DNA of 64,000 bases from Solibacillus silvestris_B. GTDB lineage: Bacteria; Bacillota; Bacilli; Bacillales_A; Planococcaceae. Positions within the stretch are counted from its first letter, which is position 1, and each line of letters opens with the position of its first letter. The position numbers were made by a program, and so were the translations under genes. Below the pieces are notes generated by a model that was given only the letters and a program-made list of their open reading frames with translations, ran no database searches and had not been told where the DNA came from. Shown piece after piece: positions 18,757 to 27,669 of this stretch. The stretch lies in contig NZ_JBQCJW010000018.1 in NCBI RefSeq assembly GCF_051967575.1, positions 3,222 through 67,221 of the forward strand. Reading direction: 5' to 3'.

Positions 18757-19124
18757 CTAAACACTTCCTTTTTGTATTTCTATACGTTCATATTACAGGA
18801 AGAGTTTCAATAGGTGCTGGATTTTTTGCATAGCTCTAAAATTGTATGTATATCTGGTGCAGAGTGTTTCAAAGGTTATATTATCCCCTCTAAAGAAATG
18901 AGTTACTTAGCCATCCAGCCCTATAATGAAAACAAGCGCTGATTCTTTTTGCAGAATCGCGCCTGATCGTTGAAAACTGTTATGAAAGAAAAAAGTCTAG
19001 ATGCCTCCTAAATTTGGATACAAAATACCAACTGCAGGGGGCATATATCTATTGTTTTTTTCATTAGCTATGTTTAAGCTGTTTGTCCATCATCTATTAC
19101 ATGTTCCCTTGCCTCTTTAAGGAA
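18757..19124. other. Intergenic, no gene recognised
   Basis: No supported coding frame on either strand. Contains the dispersed hairpin at 18936-18962; the SDR terminator lies just beyond at 19125-19150. Confidence 0.5.
18936..18962. repeat. Dispersed hairpin element
   Basis: GCGCTGATTC ... GAATCGCGC arms with loop TTTTTGCA, followed by CTGATCGTTGAAAACTG. Best example of the family together with 58334-58359. Confidence 0.65.
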
Positions 19125-19150
19125 GGAGTCAGTGCAACATCACTGACTCC
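19125..19150 (-). terminator. Terminator-like hairpin after the SDR gene
   Basis: GGAGTCAGTG pairs perfectly with CACTGACTCC around a 6-base loop, 35 bp past the stop of the dehydrogenase. The following tail on the minus strand is only moderately U-rich (TTCCTTAAAG). Confidence 0.6.
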
Positions 19151-19184
19151 ACGATAGGTGTTTTTATTTACCTCACACTTAAAA

Positions 19185-20078
19185 TTACAAGTCGATCGGC
19201 TCGCCGCCCGTCACCCCATAAATCTGGCCGGTAATATAGCTTCCTTCATCGGAGGCCAGAAGAACATACACCGGCGCAAGCTCTACCGGCTGTCCTGCAC
19301 GACCAAGAGGAGCATTCTGACCAAATTCAGGGATTTCTCCATCCAGTTTTCCGTTATCCAGCTGCAACGGCGTCCAAATTGGTCCTGGCGCGATCCCATT
19401 GACACGCACTCCCTTAGAAGCAAAGTACGAAGAAAGAGTTACCGTAAAGTTGCTTATTGCCCCTTTTGTAGCGGCATAATCCATTAAAGATGTGGATGGA
19501 TTAAACGATTGAACCGATGTGGTAGTGATAATCGCACTTCCCGGTTCCAGATGCTGTTCGGCAGCTTTGACGGCTTCAAACATGCTGATGATGTTTACTT
19601 TAAACGTATCCTCTACTTGTTGGATTGTTAAATCGCTTAGTGTTGGCTGTGCGATTTGCTGTGCCGCATTCAAGACGAGCGTGTCCAATCCTCCAAATGC
19701 TTCCACTGTTTTTTTCACCATTTCTGTCGCCGCGCCATCTTCACGCAAGTCATATGGCAGCAGCAATGCTTTTTTGCCGGCTTCTTCAATTAATGCTTTC
19801 ACTTCGTTGGCATCTTTCTCTTCACCAGGGAAGAATTGAATGGCCACATTTGCGCCTTCTCGTGCATAGGCAATAGCGGCTGCACGTCCAATCCCGGAAT
19901 CGCCGCCGGTAATCAAGGCATTGCGTCCTTCAAGTCGATTATGCCCTTTATATAATTCTTCTCCGCAGTCAGGTTTTGGGGTCATTTCATTTTGAAGTGC
20001 TGGAGTGTCCTGTTCTTGATCCGGGAATTTCTCCGTATGAAATTTCTTGCGCGGATCGTTTAGATTTGGATTTCCCAT
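19185..20078 (-). CDS. Short-chain dehydrogenase, general-stress type
   Basis: NAD(P)-dependent oxidoreductase with an ~45-residue N-terminal extension (HTEKFPDQEQDTPALQNEM) typical of the YhdF/YhxC/YhxD group. The TGGDSGIGRAAAIAYAREG cofactor loop, NAAQQ, the Ser of TTTSVQSF and catalytic YAATKGA are all present. ATG at 20078 preferred; an in-frame TTG three bases upstream is closer to AGGAG. A near-perfect sigma-B promoter lies 100 bp upstream, which fits general-stress control. The physiological substrate is unknown. Confidence 0.9.
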   Translation of the reverse strand: MGNPNLNDPRKKFHTEKFPDQEQDTPALQNEMTPKPDCGEELYKGHNRLEGRNALITGGDSGIGRAAAIAYAREGANVAIQFFPGEEKDANEVKALIEEAGKKALLLPYDLREDGAATEMVKKTVEAFGGLDTLVLNAAQQIAQPTLSDLTIQQVEDTFKVNIISMFEAVKAAEQHLEPGSAIITTTSVQSFNPSTSLMDYAATKGAISNFTVTLSSYFASKGVRVNGIAPGPIWTPLQLDNGKLDGEIPEFGQNAPLGRAGQPVELAPVYVLLASDEGSYITGQIYGVTGGEPIDL

Positions 20079-20178
20079 CAAAAATCATCTCCTATCTTGG
20101 TTAATTCTTATGAGTCCAGAAAGGCTCTTTAAACACTTTGCAAATTTGCACTAACTAAACGTTATTACACTTTGTTGA

Positions 20179-20204
20179 ATACCCTGTGACCATTTACTTT
20201 AAAC
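20179..20204 (-). promoter_or_regulatory. Sigma-B promoter for the SDR gene
   Basis: GTTTAA (20204-20199), 14 bp, GGGTAT (20184-20179) on the minus strand, an exact match to the Bacillus sigma-B consensus. Confidence 0.8.
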
Positions 20205-20433
20205 AGCTTCAGATCTATCCCCCTTCAACCCCGCTAATTAATAAGAGCTATTGTGATTAACACCGTTCCCAAACTATGCGGATTTACAGCTTCAATTAAT
20301 CGTCTATATTTGCATGTTTTTATTCAGATAGCATATGTGCCGTTTTTTTTTGCAGCTATGCCCAAATCACTTTGCATAAAAAGCTGTATATGAATGAGCC
20401 AAAGAAAACCAATCAGAACAAATGTAATTTACT

Positions 20434-20453
20434 GTTCATCTTCCGTTCATATT
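20434..20453 (+). promoter_or_regulatory. HssR box upstream of hrtB
   Basis: Direct repeat GTTCATCTT, two bases CC, GTTCATATT, about 48 bp before the hrtB start. This matches the GTTCATATT-N2-GTTCATATT site known for HssR of Staphylococcus. The same site recurs at 24512-24531. Confidence 0.85.
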
Positions 20454-20500
20454 CGATTTATAAACTATGAATGTAAAGAAGCGATTGGAGGAAATTAAAG

Positions 20501-21535
20501 ATGAACATTGCATGGAAAGAAATCAAGAAAAATAAAGTAAGATTTTTGATTTTAGGTTCAATTGTTTTTCTCGTCAGTTTATTAACATTTATAATATCCG
20601 GTTTGGCGAACGGCTTGTCCCAAGACAATGCTGCCCTCATTAAAGATTTACCAGAAGGGCAATTTTATATGAATAAAGATGCAGATGAAACTTATAACCT
20701 ATCAAGAATTGACAGTGATATGCAAAATGAAATATTAAACAAACAAAAAGAGGCTGCGGCATTTTCCATTCAAATGGGTTTTCTGAATGACAAGGATGAT
20801 AAACAGCAAAGTGTTGCGTTTGTTGCATCCACCGATTCAAAGTTATTTAAACATGTTGAACAAGGGGAAATTATATTAGACAGCTCATTGAAGAATAAAG
20901 GCATAAAAGTTGGAGATATTTTAACGAACAATCAATTTAGCGGCGAATTTATTGTAAAAGATTTTGTTGATCAAAAGAAATATAGTCATGCTCCCGTTGC
21001 TTATATCAATATGGAAAATTACAAGGAAATTTACAGAGTCAAGGAAATGCAATTAGTTTTTATCCCAGATGGAGATTCTTCAAAAGAATTCACGGGATTA
21101 CAATCATTTTCAAATAAAGAGTTTCTCAATACAATCCCAAGCTATAATGCAGAACAAATGTCTTTAAATATGATTGTCTGGTTTTTGGTTGTTATCAGCG
21201 GAATGTTATTTGCTATCTTTTTCTACATGATGAACGTTCAAAAAATCGGTTTATACGGTATTTTAAAGGCGATTGGCATAAAAACAAGTACCCTATTCAA
21301 AATGATGTGGACACAGATGCTTGTTATTACAGTAATTGCCCTTATGCTGTCTATTTCACTTAGCCAAGTGTTTAATATGATTGCACCTGAAGGAATGCCC
21401 TTCTATTTAACATTCGAAACGACAGCACAATTATCTATAGTTTTCCTGATTATCGGTTTTATCGGCTCTACACTCTCGGGTATACAGATTAAAAAAATCG
21501 AACCATTACAAGCAATACAGCAAGGAGAGGCTTAA
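20501..21535 (+). CDS. hrtB: Heme efflux ABC transporter permease
   Basis: Membrane subunit of the HrtAB pump that extracts excess heme from the membrane. One N-terminal helix (residues ~16-36), a large extracellular domain, then three C-terminal helices (about 225-330) give the MacB/FtsX-like four-helix topology. The N-terminus MNIAWKEIKKNKVRFLILG is characteristic. 344 residues; ATG behind TTGGAGGAAA. hrtA follows at +1. Identity rests on the adjacent hrtA and hssRS genes and the HssR box. Confidence 0.9.
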   Translation: MNIAWKEIKKNKVRFLILGSIVFLVSLLTFIISGLANGLSQDNAALIKDLPEGQFYMNKDADETYNLSRIDSDMQNEILNKQKEAAAFSIQMGFLNDKDDKQQSVAFVASTDSKLFKHVEQGEIILDSSLKNKGIKVGDILTNNQFSGEFIVKDFVDQKKYSHAPVAYINMENYKEIYRVKEMQLVFIPDGDSSKEFTGLQSFSNKEFLNTIPSYNAEQMSLNMIVWFLVVISGMLFAIFFYMMNVQKIGLYGILKAIGIKTSTLFKMMWTQMLVITVIALMLSISLSQVFNMIAPEGMPFYLTFETTAQLSIVFLIIGFIGSTLSGIQIKKIEPLQAIQQGEA

Positions 21536-21536
21536 T

Positions 21537-22223
21537 ATGACAATGTTTACACTTAGTGAAATAAGAAAAACATTTACTAACGGTGAAATTGAGGAGGAAA
21601 TACTAAAAGGAATAAACCTTTCTCTTAAAGAAGGAGAGGTAACCGCGCTGGTAGGTGCATCGGGTTCCGGTAAAAGTACCCTCCTTACAATAGCAGCAGG
21701 ACTGCAGCCTGCATCAGATGGGAAAGTTATATTCGAGGGCAATAATATGACTGCCATGAGTTCTGAAGAGGTCCGGAAAATAAGAGCAAGCAAATTCGGT
21801 TTTGTTTTTCAATTTGCCCACCTTGTTCCTTTTCTCACGGTTGAAGAACAGCTGATGCTCATGCTGGATGTTTCCGAATCAAAATTGAACAAACAAGAAC
21901 AAAAAAGGGAAGTTAGCAGAATTCTGAAATCAGTTGAAATGGATCATCGGAAACAGGCTTATCCCTCTTCATTATCGGGCGGGGAGAAACAACGAGTTGC
22001 AATCGCCCGTGCAATCATCCATAAACCTAAAATTCTTTTTGCTGATGAACCAACTGCAAGCCTCGATTCAAAGAGGTCCAAAGATGTGATGGCATTAATT
22101 CGAGAGTTAACCAAAACATTGAATATTACTACATTAATGGTTACACATGATGAAGAGATGCTTTCATATGTCGACAATATCATCAAAATGAGTGATGGAA
22201 TGGTTTTGCAAAATGAAGTTTAA
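21537..22223 (+). CDS. hrtA: Heme efflux ABC transporter ATPase
   Basis: ATP-binding subunit pairing with HrtB. Walker A GASGSGKST (residues 38-46), signature LSGGEKQRVAIARA, Walker B ILFADEPTASLD and switch His in VTHDEEML are all intact. 228 residues of the LolD/MacB type. Starts two bases after the hrtB stop behind AAGGAGAGG, which indicates an operon. Confidence 0.93.
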   Translation: MTMFTLSEIRKTFTNGEIEEEILKGINLSLKEGEVTALVGASGSGKSTLLTIAAGLQPASDGKVIFEGNNMTAMSSEEVRKIRASKFGFVFQFAHLVPFLTVEEQLMLMLDVSESKLNKQEQKREVSRILKSVEMDHRKQAYPSSLSGGEKQRVAIARAIIHKPKILFADEPTASLDSKRSKDVMALIRELTKTLNITTLMVTHDEEMLSYVDNIIKMSDGMVLQNEV

Positions 22224-22267
22224 ATCTCTGCAAATGCCAGAGAATATATTTATAAGGAAAATGAAAG

Positions 22268-22300
22268 TAAACAGCCTGCATATTTTTACGGGGCTGTTTA
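22268..22300 (+). terminator. Terminator between hrtA and hssR
   Basis: TAAACAGCC pairs with GGCTGTTTA across a 15-base loop, followed by a short TTTGC tail. It separates the pump operon from the regulator operon. Confidence 0.6.
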
Positions 22301-22379
22301 TTTGCAATTAGTTATTCAATGTATGTTTACTTGAAACAGAAAGCGAATATTTTAATCCTAAAAAACAGGAGATTACAAA

Positions 22380-23060
22380 ATGACAACTATTTTAATTGTA
22401 GATGATGACAGCAATATTTTACAGCTAGTAAATATCCACTTATCCAAAGCCGGGTATAAAGTATTTCAAGCAAAAGACGGGGTTGAAGCATTGGGAGTCC
22501 TTAAAAGAGAAGGTTGCGATTTAGCGGTAGTGGATGTGATGATGCCTTTTATGGATGGCTATGCGTTAACACAGGAGATTCGAAAGGAATATGATATCCC
22601 GGTCATCCTTTTAACAGCTAAAAATCAAATTGAGGATAAAGAAAAAGGTTTTAGATCAGGGACGGATGATTATTTGGTCAAGCCATTTGAGCCAAAAGAA
22701 TTGACCTTTCGAATAGAGGCTTTATTGCGACGATATGATAAACAATCAGATGAATCTATTATTCGCTTAGGGAGTACGACTGTAAACAAAAAAAACTATG
22801 AGGTTCAGATTGGGGAACGAACGATTCTTTTACCCTTAAAGGAGTTCGAGCTGCTTTATTTTCTGGCCTTAAATCGGATGCAAGTACTTTCCCGCGATCA
22901 CCTGATTGAACATATTTGGGGTTTGGATTATGAAGGGGACGAACGAACTGTCGATGTTCATGTGAAAAGGTTAAGGGAGCGTTTCTCTAAATTGACGGAT
23001 GATTTTCAAATAAAGACGGTGCGTGGAATCGGATATTCGCTGGAGGTGAATCGCAGGTGA
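22380..23060 (+). CDS. hssR: Heme response regulator
   Basis: OmpR-family response regulator that activates hrtBA on heme stress. Acidic pocket VDDD (residues 8-10), phospho-acceptor Asp52 in VDVMMP, Thr/Lys switch residues in LLTAKN and VKPF, then a winged-helix DNA-binding domain ending VRGIGYSLE. 226 residues. It overlaps the kinase gene by 4 bp and has its matching boxes at 20434 and 24512. Confidence 0.92.
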   Translation: MTTILIVDDDSNILQLVNIHLSKAGYKVFQAKDGVEALGVLKREGCDLAVVDVMMPFMDGYALTQEIRKEYDIPVILLTAKNQIEDKEKGFRSGTDDYLVKPFEPKELTFRIEALLRRYDKQSDESIIRLGSTTVNKKNYEVQIGERTILLPLKEFELLYFLALNRMQVLSRDHLIEHIWGLDYEGDERTVDVHVKRLRERFSKLTDDFQIKTVRGIGYSLEVNRR

Positions 23061-24436
23061 AATCTCTATATGTAAAGTTTGTTGTGATTACCATTGGCAT
23101 TATGATTTTTAGTGGGATTTTCGCTTTTTTAATCTCCAATACGTACTATCAGCAAAAATTAAAACCTTATAACGATCAGAAAAACACAAAAATCGCATTG
23201 GACATTGCAGAATTTACGAGTAGCCATCCCGATTTAAACCTTAAAGAATATTTGGAGAATATCTCCTCCATTGGATACCAGATTTTCCTCGTTGACAGTT
23301 CTGGGAAGGAATCTTACTTTGGTGCACCTTTTCGGGAAAATACGCTGTCTGATTCCACTAAAGAACAAGTAATAAACGGCGATATTTTTCATGGTATCCT
23401 CAATTTCCCGCAGGAAACATTTGTCACAGGTTTTTTTGCAAATGAATTGAAGAACTCGATTGGTGTACCGTTAACACATAACGAGGGGAAGTATGCTCTT
23501 TTCCTGAGACCGGATATTAAACTCCTTTTTAACGAGATGCATATTTTATTTGGATGGCTGCTGGCATTAACGATTATTGTGAGCATTGTCATGGTTATTG
23601 TCAGTACAAAATATTTAATTCATCCAATCTCAAAACTTACAGCAGCTACAAAATCACTCTCGAATGGTAATTTCAATGTTGATCTTGATATTGCACGTCA
23701 TGATGAGTTAGGTGAACTTTCTCATAGTTTTTTGCGGATGGCCAATAAATTGGAGCAAACGGATGAAATGAGGAAAGAGTTCATCTCGAATATTTCCCAT
23801 GATATACAGTCACCTTTATCCAATATAAAAGGATATACAAATCTATTGGAAAGTGAATCGATAAGTCCCGAAGAAAAAAGCAATTACATTTCCATCATCA
23901 ACGGGGAAATTAAAAGGCTCTCTACATTAACGAAACAATTGTTGCTTCTTGCTTCGCTGGATCGGGATGAAGATCTTATGAAAGTTAAGCAATTTAATGT
24001 TGGAAAGCAAATTAAAGAACTCGTACGAAATTATCAGTGGCAAATAGGAGAAAAAGGTATAACACTCGGCTTTAAATTGCCGGATATAGAAATCACAGGT
24101 GACCCGTCTTTACTAAATACAGTTTGGGATAATCTGTTAACCAACGCGATTAAATACAATAAACCGAATGGCAGTATTGAAATATGGATGGAAGAGAAAG
24201 AAAACTCGGTAGCGGTGACGTTTGAAGATACGGGGATCGGATTGAATGATCAAGAAAAAGAAAGAATTTTTGATCGTTTTTACCGGGTGGATTCCGCACG
24301 GACGCGCTTAGTGGAAGGAACAGGATTGGGACTATCAATTGTTGCGGCCATTGTTAAACTGCATGGTGGACTGATTCATGTGAAAAGTAAGGAAAATGAA
24401 GGAACTATCTTTGTTATCGAATTGCCTGTAAGTTAG
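23057..24436 (+). CDS. hssS: Heme-sensing histidine kinase
   Basis: Membrane sensor kinase partnered with HssR. Two helices (about 8-28 and 163-188) flank an extracellular sensor domain. A HAMP segment (YLIHPISKLTAATKSL) follows, then the H-box NISHDIQSPLSNIKGY with His248. That H-box is distinctive of HssS, with Ile-Gln-Ser-Pro in place of the usual Leu-Arg-Thr-Pro. N, G1 and G2 boxes (DNLLTNAIKYN, FEDTGIGL, GTGLGLSI) are intact. 459 residues. Confidence 0.92.
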   Translation: MKSLYVKFVVITIGIMIFSGIFAFLISNTYYQQKLKPYNDQKNTKIALDIAEFTSSHPDLNLKEYLENISSIGYQIFLVDSSGKESYFGAPFRENTLSDSTKEQVINGDIFHGILNFPQETFVTGFFANELKNSIGVPLTHNEGKYALFLRPDIKLLFNEMHILFGWLLALTIIVSIVMVIVSTKYLIHPISKLTAATKSLSNGNFNVDLDIARHDELGELSHSFLRMANKLEQTDEMRKEFISNISHDIQSPLSNIKGYTNLLESESISPEEKSNYISIINGEIKRLSTLTKQLLLLASLDRDEDLMKVKQFNVGKQIKELVRNYQWQIGEKGITLGFKLPDIEITGDPSLLNTVWDNLLTNAIKYNKPNGSIEIWMEEKENSVAVTFEDTGIGLNDQEKERIFDRFYRVDSARTRLVEGTGLGLSIVAAIVKLHGGLIHVKSKENEGTIFVIELPVS

Positions 24437-24511
24437 TATGATCTTTTATTTATGTCAAGCCAGAACATGCAAATCAATCTATTGGTTCGCATCCCTTTTT
24501 TATAATCATTT

Positions 24512-24531
24512 GTTCATATTCCGTTCATGTT
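24512..24531 (+). promoter_or_regulatory. Second HssR box
   Basis: GTTCATATT, CC, GTTCATGTT: the same 9-2-9 direct repeat as upstream of hrtB, here 65 bp before the small heme-oxidase-like gene at 24596. The hssS gene ends at 24436, so the site lies in a real promoter region. Confidence 0.8.
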
Positions 24532-24595
24532 CAGGAAGTACATTATAGATGGTTGATCCAATAAAGTATGATGAACAAATGGAGGGAAATTCTGT

Positions 24596-24985
24596 ATGAA
24601 TAATAGTAGCAAAACTCTATTGCGTTTTGCAGGAGTTTTTGGGGTGATTGGAGCAATATTGGGCGCACATATGGCTGGCTCCGGCTCATATGCATTTCGT
24701 GCAGTTCATGCGCATATCCTTGTCGTTGGCTGGTTAACCCTTTTCGGATGGGCAGTTTTCTATAAGGTTTTCCAAACAACGGAAACCATTTTGATAAAGT
24801 TGCATGTTTGGAGCGCAATTATTGGTTCTGTAGGATTAACAGTCGGAATGTGGCTATATATGGTTAAACCATTTAATCTATCTGAGGGTGTTACCTTATT
24901 CATTTATATCGGTGGAGGGGTTGCATTACTTCTGAGCTTCCTGCTGTTTTTCCTGTTAACAATGTTTGTCAAAGGAGAAAAATAG
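24596..24985 (+). CDS. Small four-helix membrane protein, heme-copper-oxidase-like; candidate HssR target
   Basis: 129 residues, four hydrophobic helices, ATG behind GGAGGGAAA. The segment FRAVHAHILVVGWLTLFGW (His38, His40) resembles the low-spin-heme ligand helix of heme-copper and nitric-oxide oxidases. It also matches short single-domain proteins often annotated 'cytochrome-c oxidase'. His25 and His70 are further membrane histidines that could act as ligands. The HssR box upstream suggests induction by heme together with hrtBA. Heme binding is an inference from these histidines and the regulation. Confidence 0.75.
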   Translation: MNNSSKTLLRFAGVFGVIGAILGAHMAGSGSYAFRAVHAHILVVGWLTLFGWAVFYKVFQTTETILIKLHVWSAIIGSVGLTVGMWLYMVKPFNLSEGVTLFIYIGGGVALLLSFLLFFLLTMFVKGEK

Positions 24986-25055
24986 GCATCTTCGAATTAC
25001 ATCGTGACTCATCATATATTCGGGAGGAGAGTAAATTTTCCGGAAATATATGGAA

Positions 25056-25090
25056 GGATTATAGATTGAGCCGCCTCCTCTCTATAATCC
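25056..25090 (+). terminator. Terminator after the candidate HssR target
   Basis: GGATTATAGA pairs perfectly with TCTATAATCC, followed by TTTACTT on the plus strand. Confidence 0.7.
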
Positions 25091-25205
25091 TTTACTTATG
25101 CAAAACGGCTGGGTTATGCAATTATGGAAATAACCCGTTGCACAGTACTTGGCCTACTGCATAATACATGAGCTACTCGATAATATGATCCTTTAATGAA
25201 AACAA

Positions 25206-25232
25206 GCGCTGAATCTTGTTACAGGATTATGC
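25206..25232. repeat. Dispersed hairpin element (diverged)
   Basis: GCGCTGAATCTTGTTACAGG then ATTATGC, followed by TTCATTGTTGAGG. Same order and flanks as the element at 18936, with several mismatches in the right arm. Confidence 0.5.
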
Positions 25233-25329
25233 TTCATTGTTGAGGATCTCTATTTAACTAAAGCTCCGATCAGTTATACATAAGGACTTACACAATAATT
25301 GCATATTATCTAATTAATGCGACGATAAG

Positions 25330-25614
25330 TTATTGTTTTTTACCTTTCCGTTCAAAAAGTATAGGTGCAATATTTAATAAAATAGAAACAATTGTCAAAA
25401 ACCATAATACCTTTCCATAATTAGGAACTTCCCATAAAGCTGGCCAATTTTCTTTTTTTGCCCATCCTGATACGAGACTGTATTCTGCACAAAGTGTTAA
25501 TGCTGTAAATGATAACCCCATTGCCATCGCAAGTTTGTAATCTTTACCTGTTGCATACATATAAAGATTTATAAAGGTTGCTGCAATTGCAATAAGACCT
25601 ATTATTAACCACAT
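25330..25614 (-). CDS. Hypothetical three-helix membrane protein
   Basis: 94 residues with three hydrophobic segments (about 1-18, 30-48, 65-82) and a basic C-terminus (FERKGKKQ). The start at ATG 25614 follows GGAGGCAT; an upstream in-frame start is not supported. Family not recognised. It lies 3' of the Rgg-type regulator on the same strand with a 117-bp gap, so it could be a target. Confidence 0.65.
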   Translation of the reverse strand: MWLIIGLIAIAATFINLYMYATGKDYKLAMAMGLSFTALTLCAEYSLVSGWAKKENWPALWEVPNYGKVLWFLTIVSILLNIAPILFERKGKKQ

Positions 25615-25731
25615 CCTGATGCCTCCATTATACTTCTGCTTTTTTAATATAGACATAAATTGTAATTCAATGGTTCCCAAATCGGCGTTTGCCCACTTTT
25701 CCGGCAGATTTTAAAAGCTATAAAATGTTTG

Positions 25732-26592
25732 TTAAAAGTTACCGGTTAACAAGTTGAATTCTTTTAATAACAGTTCTTTCGTATTTTCATCTTTATAGAT
25801 GGACAGTAATCGTTGAGTTCTTTCTATTTCAACTTCAAAAGGGCGTTGTAAATAAAAAAGACAAATTGCCTTTCTCTCAAAAAGAATGGCTGCAGTTTTA
25901 GTGCGCATTTTATGTAAAAACTTACGCTCAGTTTCCTCAAGGTAAGCTAGACATTCTTCAAACAGACGCATTTCAATGTAATGTAACGAAAGATCGATTC
26001 GAAAATAAGCTTGTAAATACGACACATCATATGGAAAATCGGTATATTTTTCGAGCCGTCGCTCTGCCGTTTTTGTCATTTCAATTGCAATTTCGAACGG
26101 AAAAAGAAATAGGATAGCATTTAATAATTCAAAATCATTCATATACCAGTCATCTAAAGTTTGCAATTGTTGCCATATAGGCGCTACCATTTGTCGGGAT
26201 TTTTCCAAGTCATTTTCCTGTTGCAATATTATAAATGCCTCATAAACAAGCTGTAAAAAGTAAATATATTGATCTTCAGGATTATTAACTAAGTAGTCTT
26301 TTACTGCTTTTAACATCAATTGTAAATCTTCAGTATTTGCTATTTCCAGAGAGGTAAACGTTTTAATCAATGTTTCTCTTTTACTTAACTGATAGCCATT
26401 TAAAATATAAGAGAACTCTTGAAAATCAATATTCATTTTTATAATGATTGGGATAAATTGGTCCAAATTTATTGATAGCTGTGACTTTTCTATTTTACTA
26501 TAAGCACCTTGTGTCATAATATTTTCAGCAATGTTCGCCTGTGTGAGCTGCCGGCTTTTTCTGATTCCTTGAAGTGTAGTTCCGATTTTCAT
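25732..26592 (-). CDS. Rgg/GadR/MutR-family transcriptional regulator
   Basis: N-terminal helix-turn-helix (about residues 4-55, IGTTLQGIRKSRQLTQANIAE cut here) followed by a long all-helical TPR-like domain, as in Rgg regulators that bind short peptide pheromones. 286 residues from ATG 26592; the site GGGAG lies 8 bases upstream. Divergent from the YidC lipoprotein across 103 bp. I found no obvious pheromone gene nearby. Confidence 0.78.
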   Translation of the reverse strand: MKIGTTLQGIRKSRQLTQANIAENIMTQGAYSKIEKSQLSINLDQFIPIIIKMNIDFQEFSYILNGYQLSKRETLIKTFTSLEIANTEDLQLMLKAVKDYLVNNPEDQYIYFLQLVYEAFIILQQENDLEKSRQMVAPIWQQLQTLDDWYMNDFELLNAILFLFPFEIAIEMTKTAERRLEKYTDFPYDVSYLQAYFRIDLSLHYIEMRLFEECLAYLEETERKFLHKMRTKTAAILFERKAICLFYLQRPFEVEIERTQRLLSIYKDENTKELLLKEFNLLTGNF

Positions 26593-26695
26593 TTCCTCAA
26601 CTCCCAATATTCTATATGGAATAAATTGCTTTAAACATATTGAACGACTTTATACTAAAAATGTAAAGAGAATTCAATAGAAACAAGGTGAGTAC

Positions 26696-27454
26696 ATGAA
26701 GAAGTACATTTTATTTTTAGGTAGCGTTTTAATATTAGCTGGATGTTCAGAATTCAACCAGCCCATTTCAAGCGAACATGAAGGCATTTGGAATAGAATT
26801 ATTGTTTGGCCTATTGTAAGTATGATTCAATTTTCAGCTGAATTTACAGGAAGCTATGCGGGGGGAATTATATTCGTTACAGTTTTGGTGAGGATTTGTA
26901 TATTACCGTTAACTTTAAAACAAATTAAAAGTTCGCGGGCTATGCAGTCACTGCAGCCTCAATTACAGGCACTCCAAAAGACGTATTCATCAAAGGATGC
27001 AGAGACACAGCATCAATATCAGCAGGAAATGATGAGATTAATGCAAAGTAAAGGTGCTAATCCAATAGCCGGATGTTTGCCGGTACTCATACAAATGCCG
27101 ATATTAATTGGACTCTATCATGCAATTAGTCGAATGAATGTCACACCCATGTATGAGCTAGGTTCAATTTTTAATGTGCCTTTAGCAACCTCAAGCATCA
27201 TTTTTGCGATGATAGCAGGTGGAATGCAATATTTCGTATTAAAAACGGGTCCAACATTAAATACAAACCCTCAAATGTCTATCCTACACTATATATTACC
27301 AGTGATGATTATGATATTTGGCTTTATGGCTCCAACAGCTATTACATTGTATTGGATCGTCAGCAGTTTCATTTCCATCCTACAGAATATTTATCTTTAC
27401 AAAATTCTTTATCGTAAAGATGAAGATATGGCTTTAATAAAGGAAAATAAGTAA
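26696..27454 (+). CDS. yidC: Membrane protein insertase YidC (lipoprotein form)
   Basis: Oxa1/YidC insertase assisting membrane-protein insertion. N-terminal lipoprotein signal with lipobox LAGC (Cys16), then the conserved five-helix core: the SSRAMQSLQPQLQALQKTY cytosolic region, GCLPVLIQMPILIGLYHAI, and a C-terminal FGFMAPTAITLYWIVSS. 252 residues, as in SpoIIIJ/YqjG. The ATG has only a modest AAGGTGA site. Being next to an Rgg-type gene suggests a conditionally used second insertase. Confidence 0.9.
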   Translation: MKKYILFLGSVLILAGCSEFNQPISSEHEGIWNRIIVWPIVSMIQFSAEFTGSYAGGIIFVTVLVRICILPLTLKQIKSSRAMQSLQPQLQALQKTYSSKDAETQHQYQQEMMRLMQSKGANPIAGCLPVLIQMPILIGLYHAISRMNVTPMYELGSIFNVPLATSSIIFAMIAGGMQYFVLKTGPTLNTNPQMSILHYILPVMIMIFGFMAPTAITLYWIVSSFISILQNIYLYKILYRKDEDMALIKENK

Positions 27455-27614
27455 CGTAATTTTATTGATATGGCAAAGGAATTCACAAAGAATTCAAAAG
27501 CGAATAGCATACAGTACCCTATTGTTAAATCGATGAATTGAAGTGACAGCAGGTTAGCTAAGCGGATCCGCAACTTGTAGAAGCTGATAATAATTTATCG
27601 TCTGCATTTTAAAA

Positions 27615-27646
27615 CATGCCATGCTAGAATTAGTTAGCATGGCATG
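27615..27646 (-). terminator. 12-bp perfect hairpin 3' of the SEC-C gene
   Basis: CATGCCATGCTA pairs exactly with TAGCATGGCATG around an 8-base loop; on the minus strand TTTTAAAA follows. It lies beyond the outer stop (27670) of the split SEC-C gene, supporting that the original gene ended there. Confidence 0.7.
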
Positions 27647-27669
27647 TAGCTTTGAGTTAAGGTCGGCTA

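Larger units (their letters stand above)
24986..25329. other. Intergenic with terminator and dispersed hairpin
   Basis: No coding frame found on either strand. Holds the terminator of the preceding gene (25056-25090) and a diverged dispersed hairpin (25206-25232). Confidence 0.5.
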
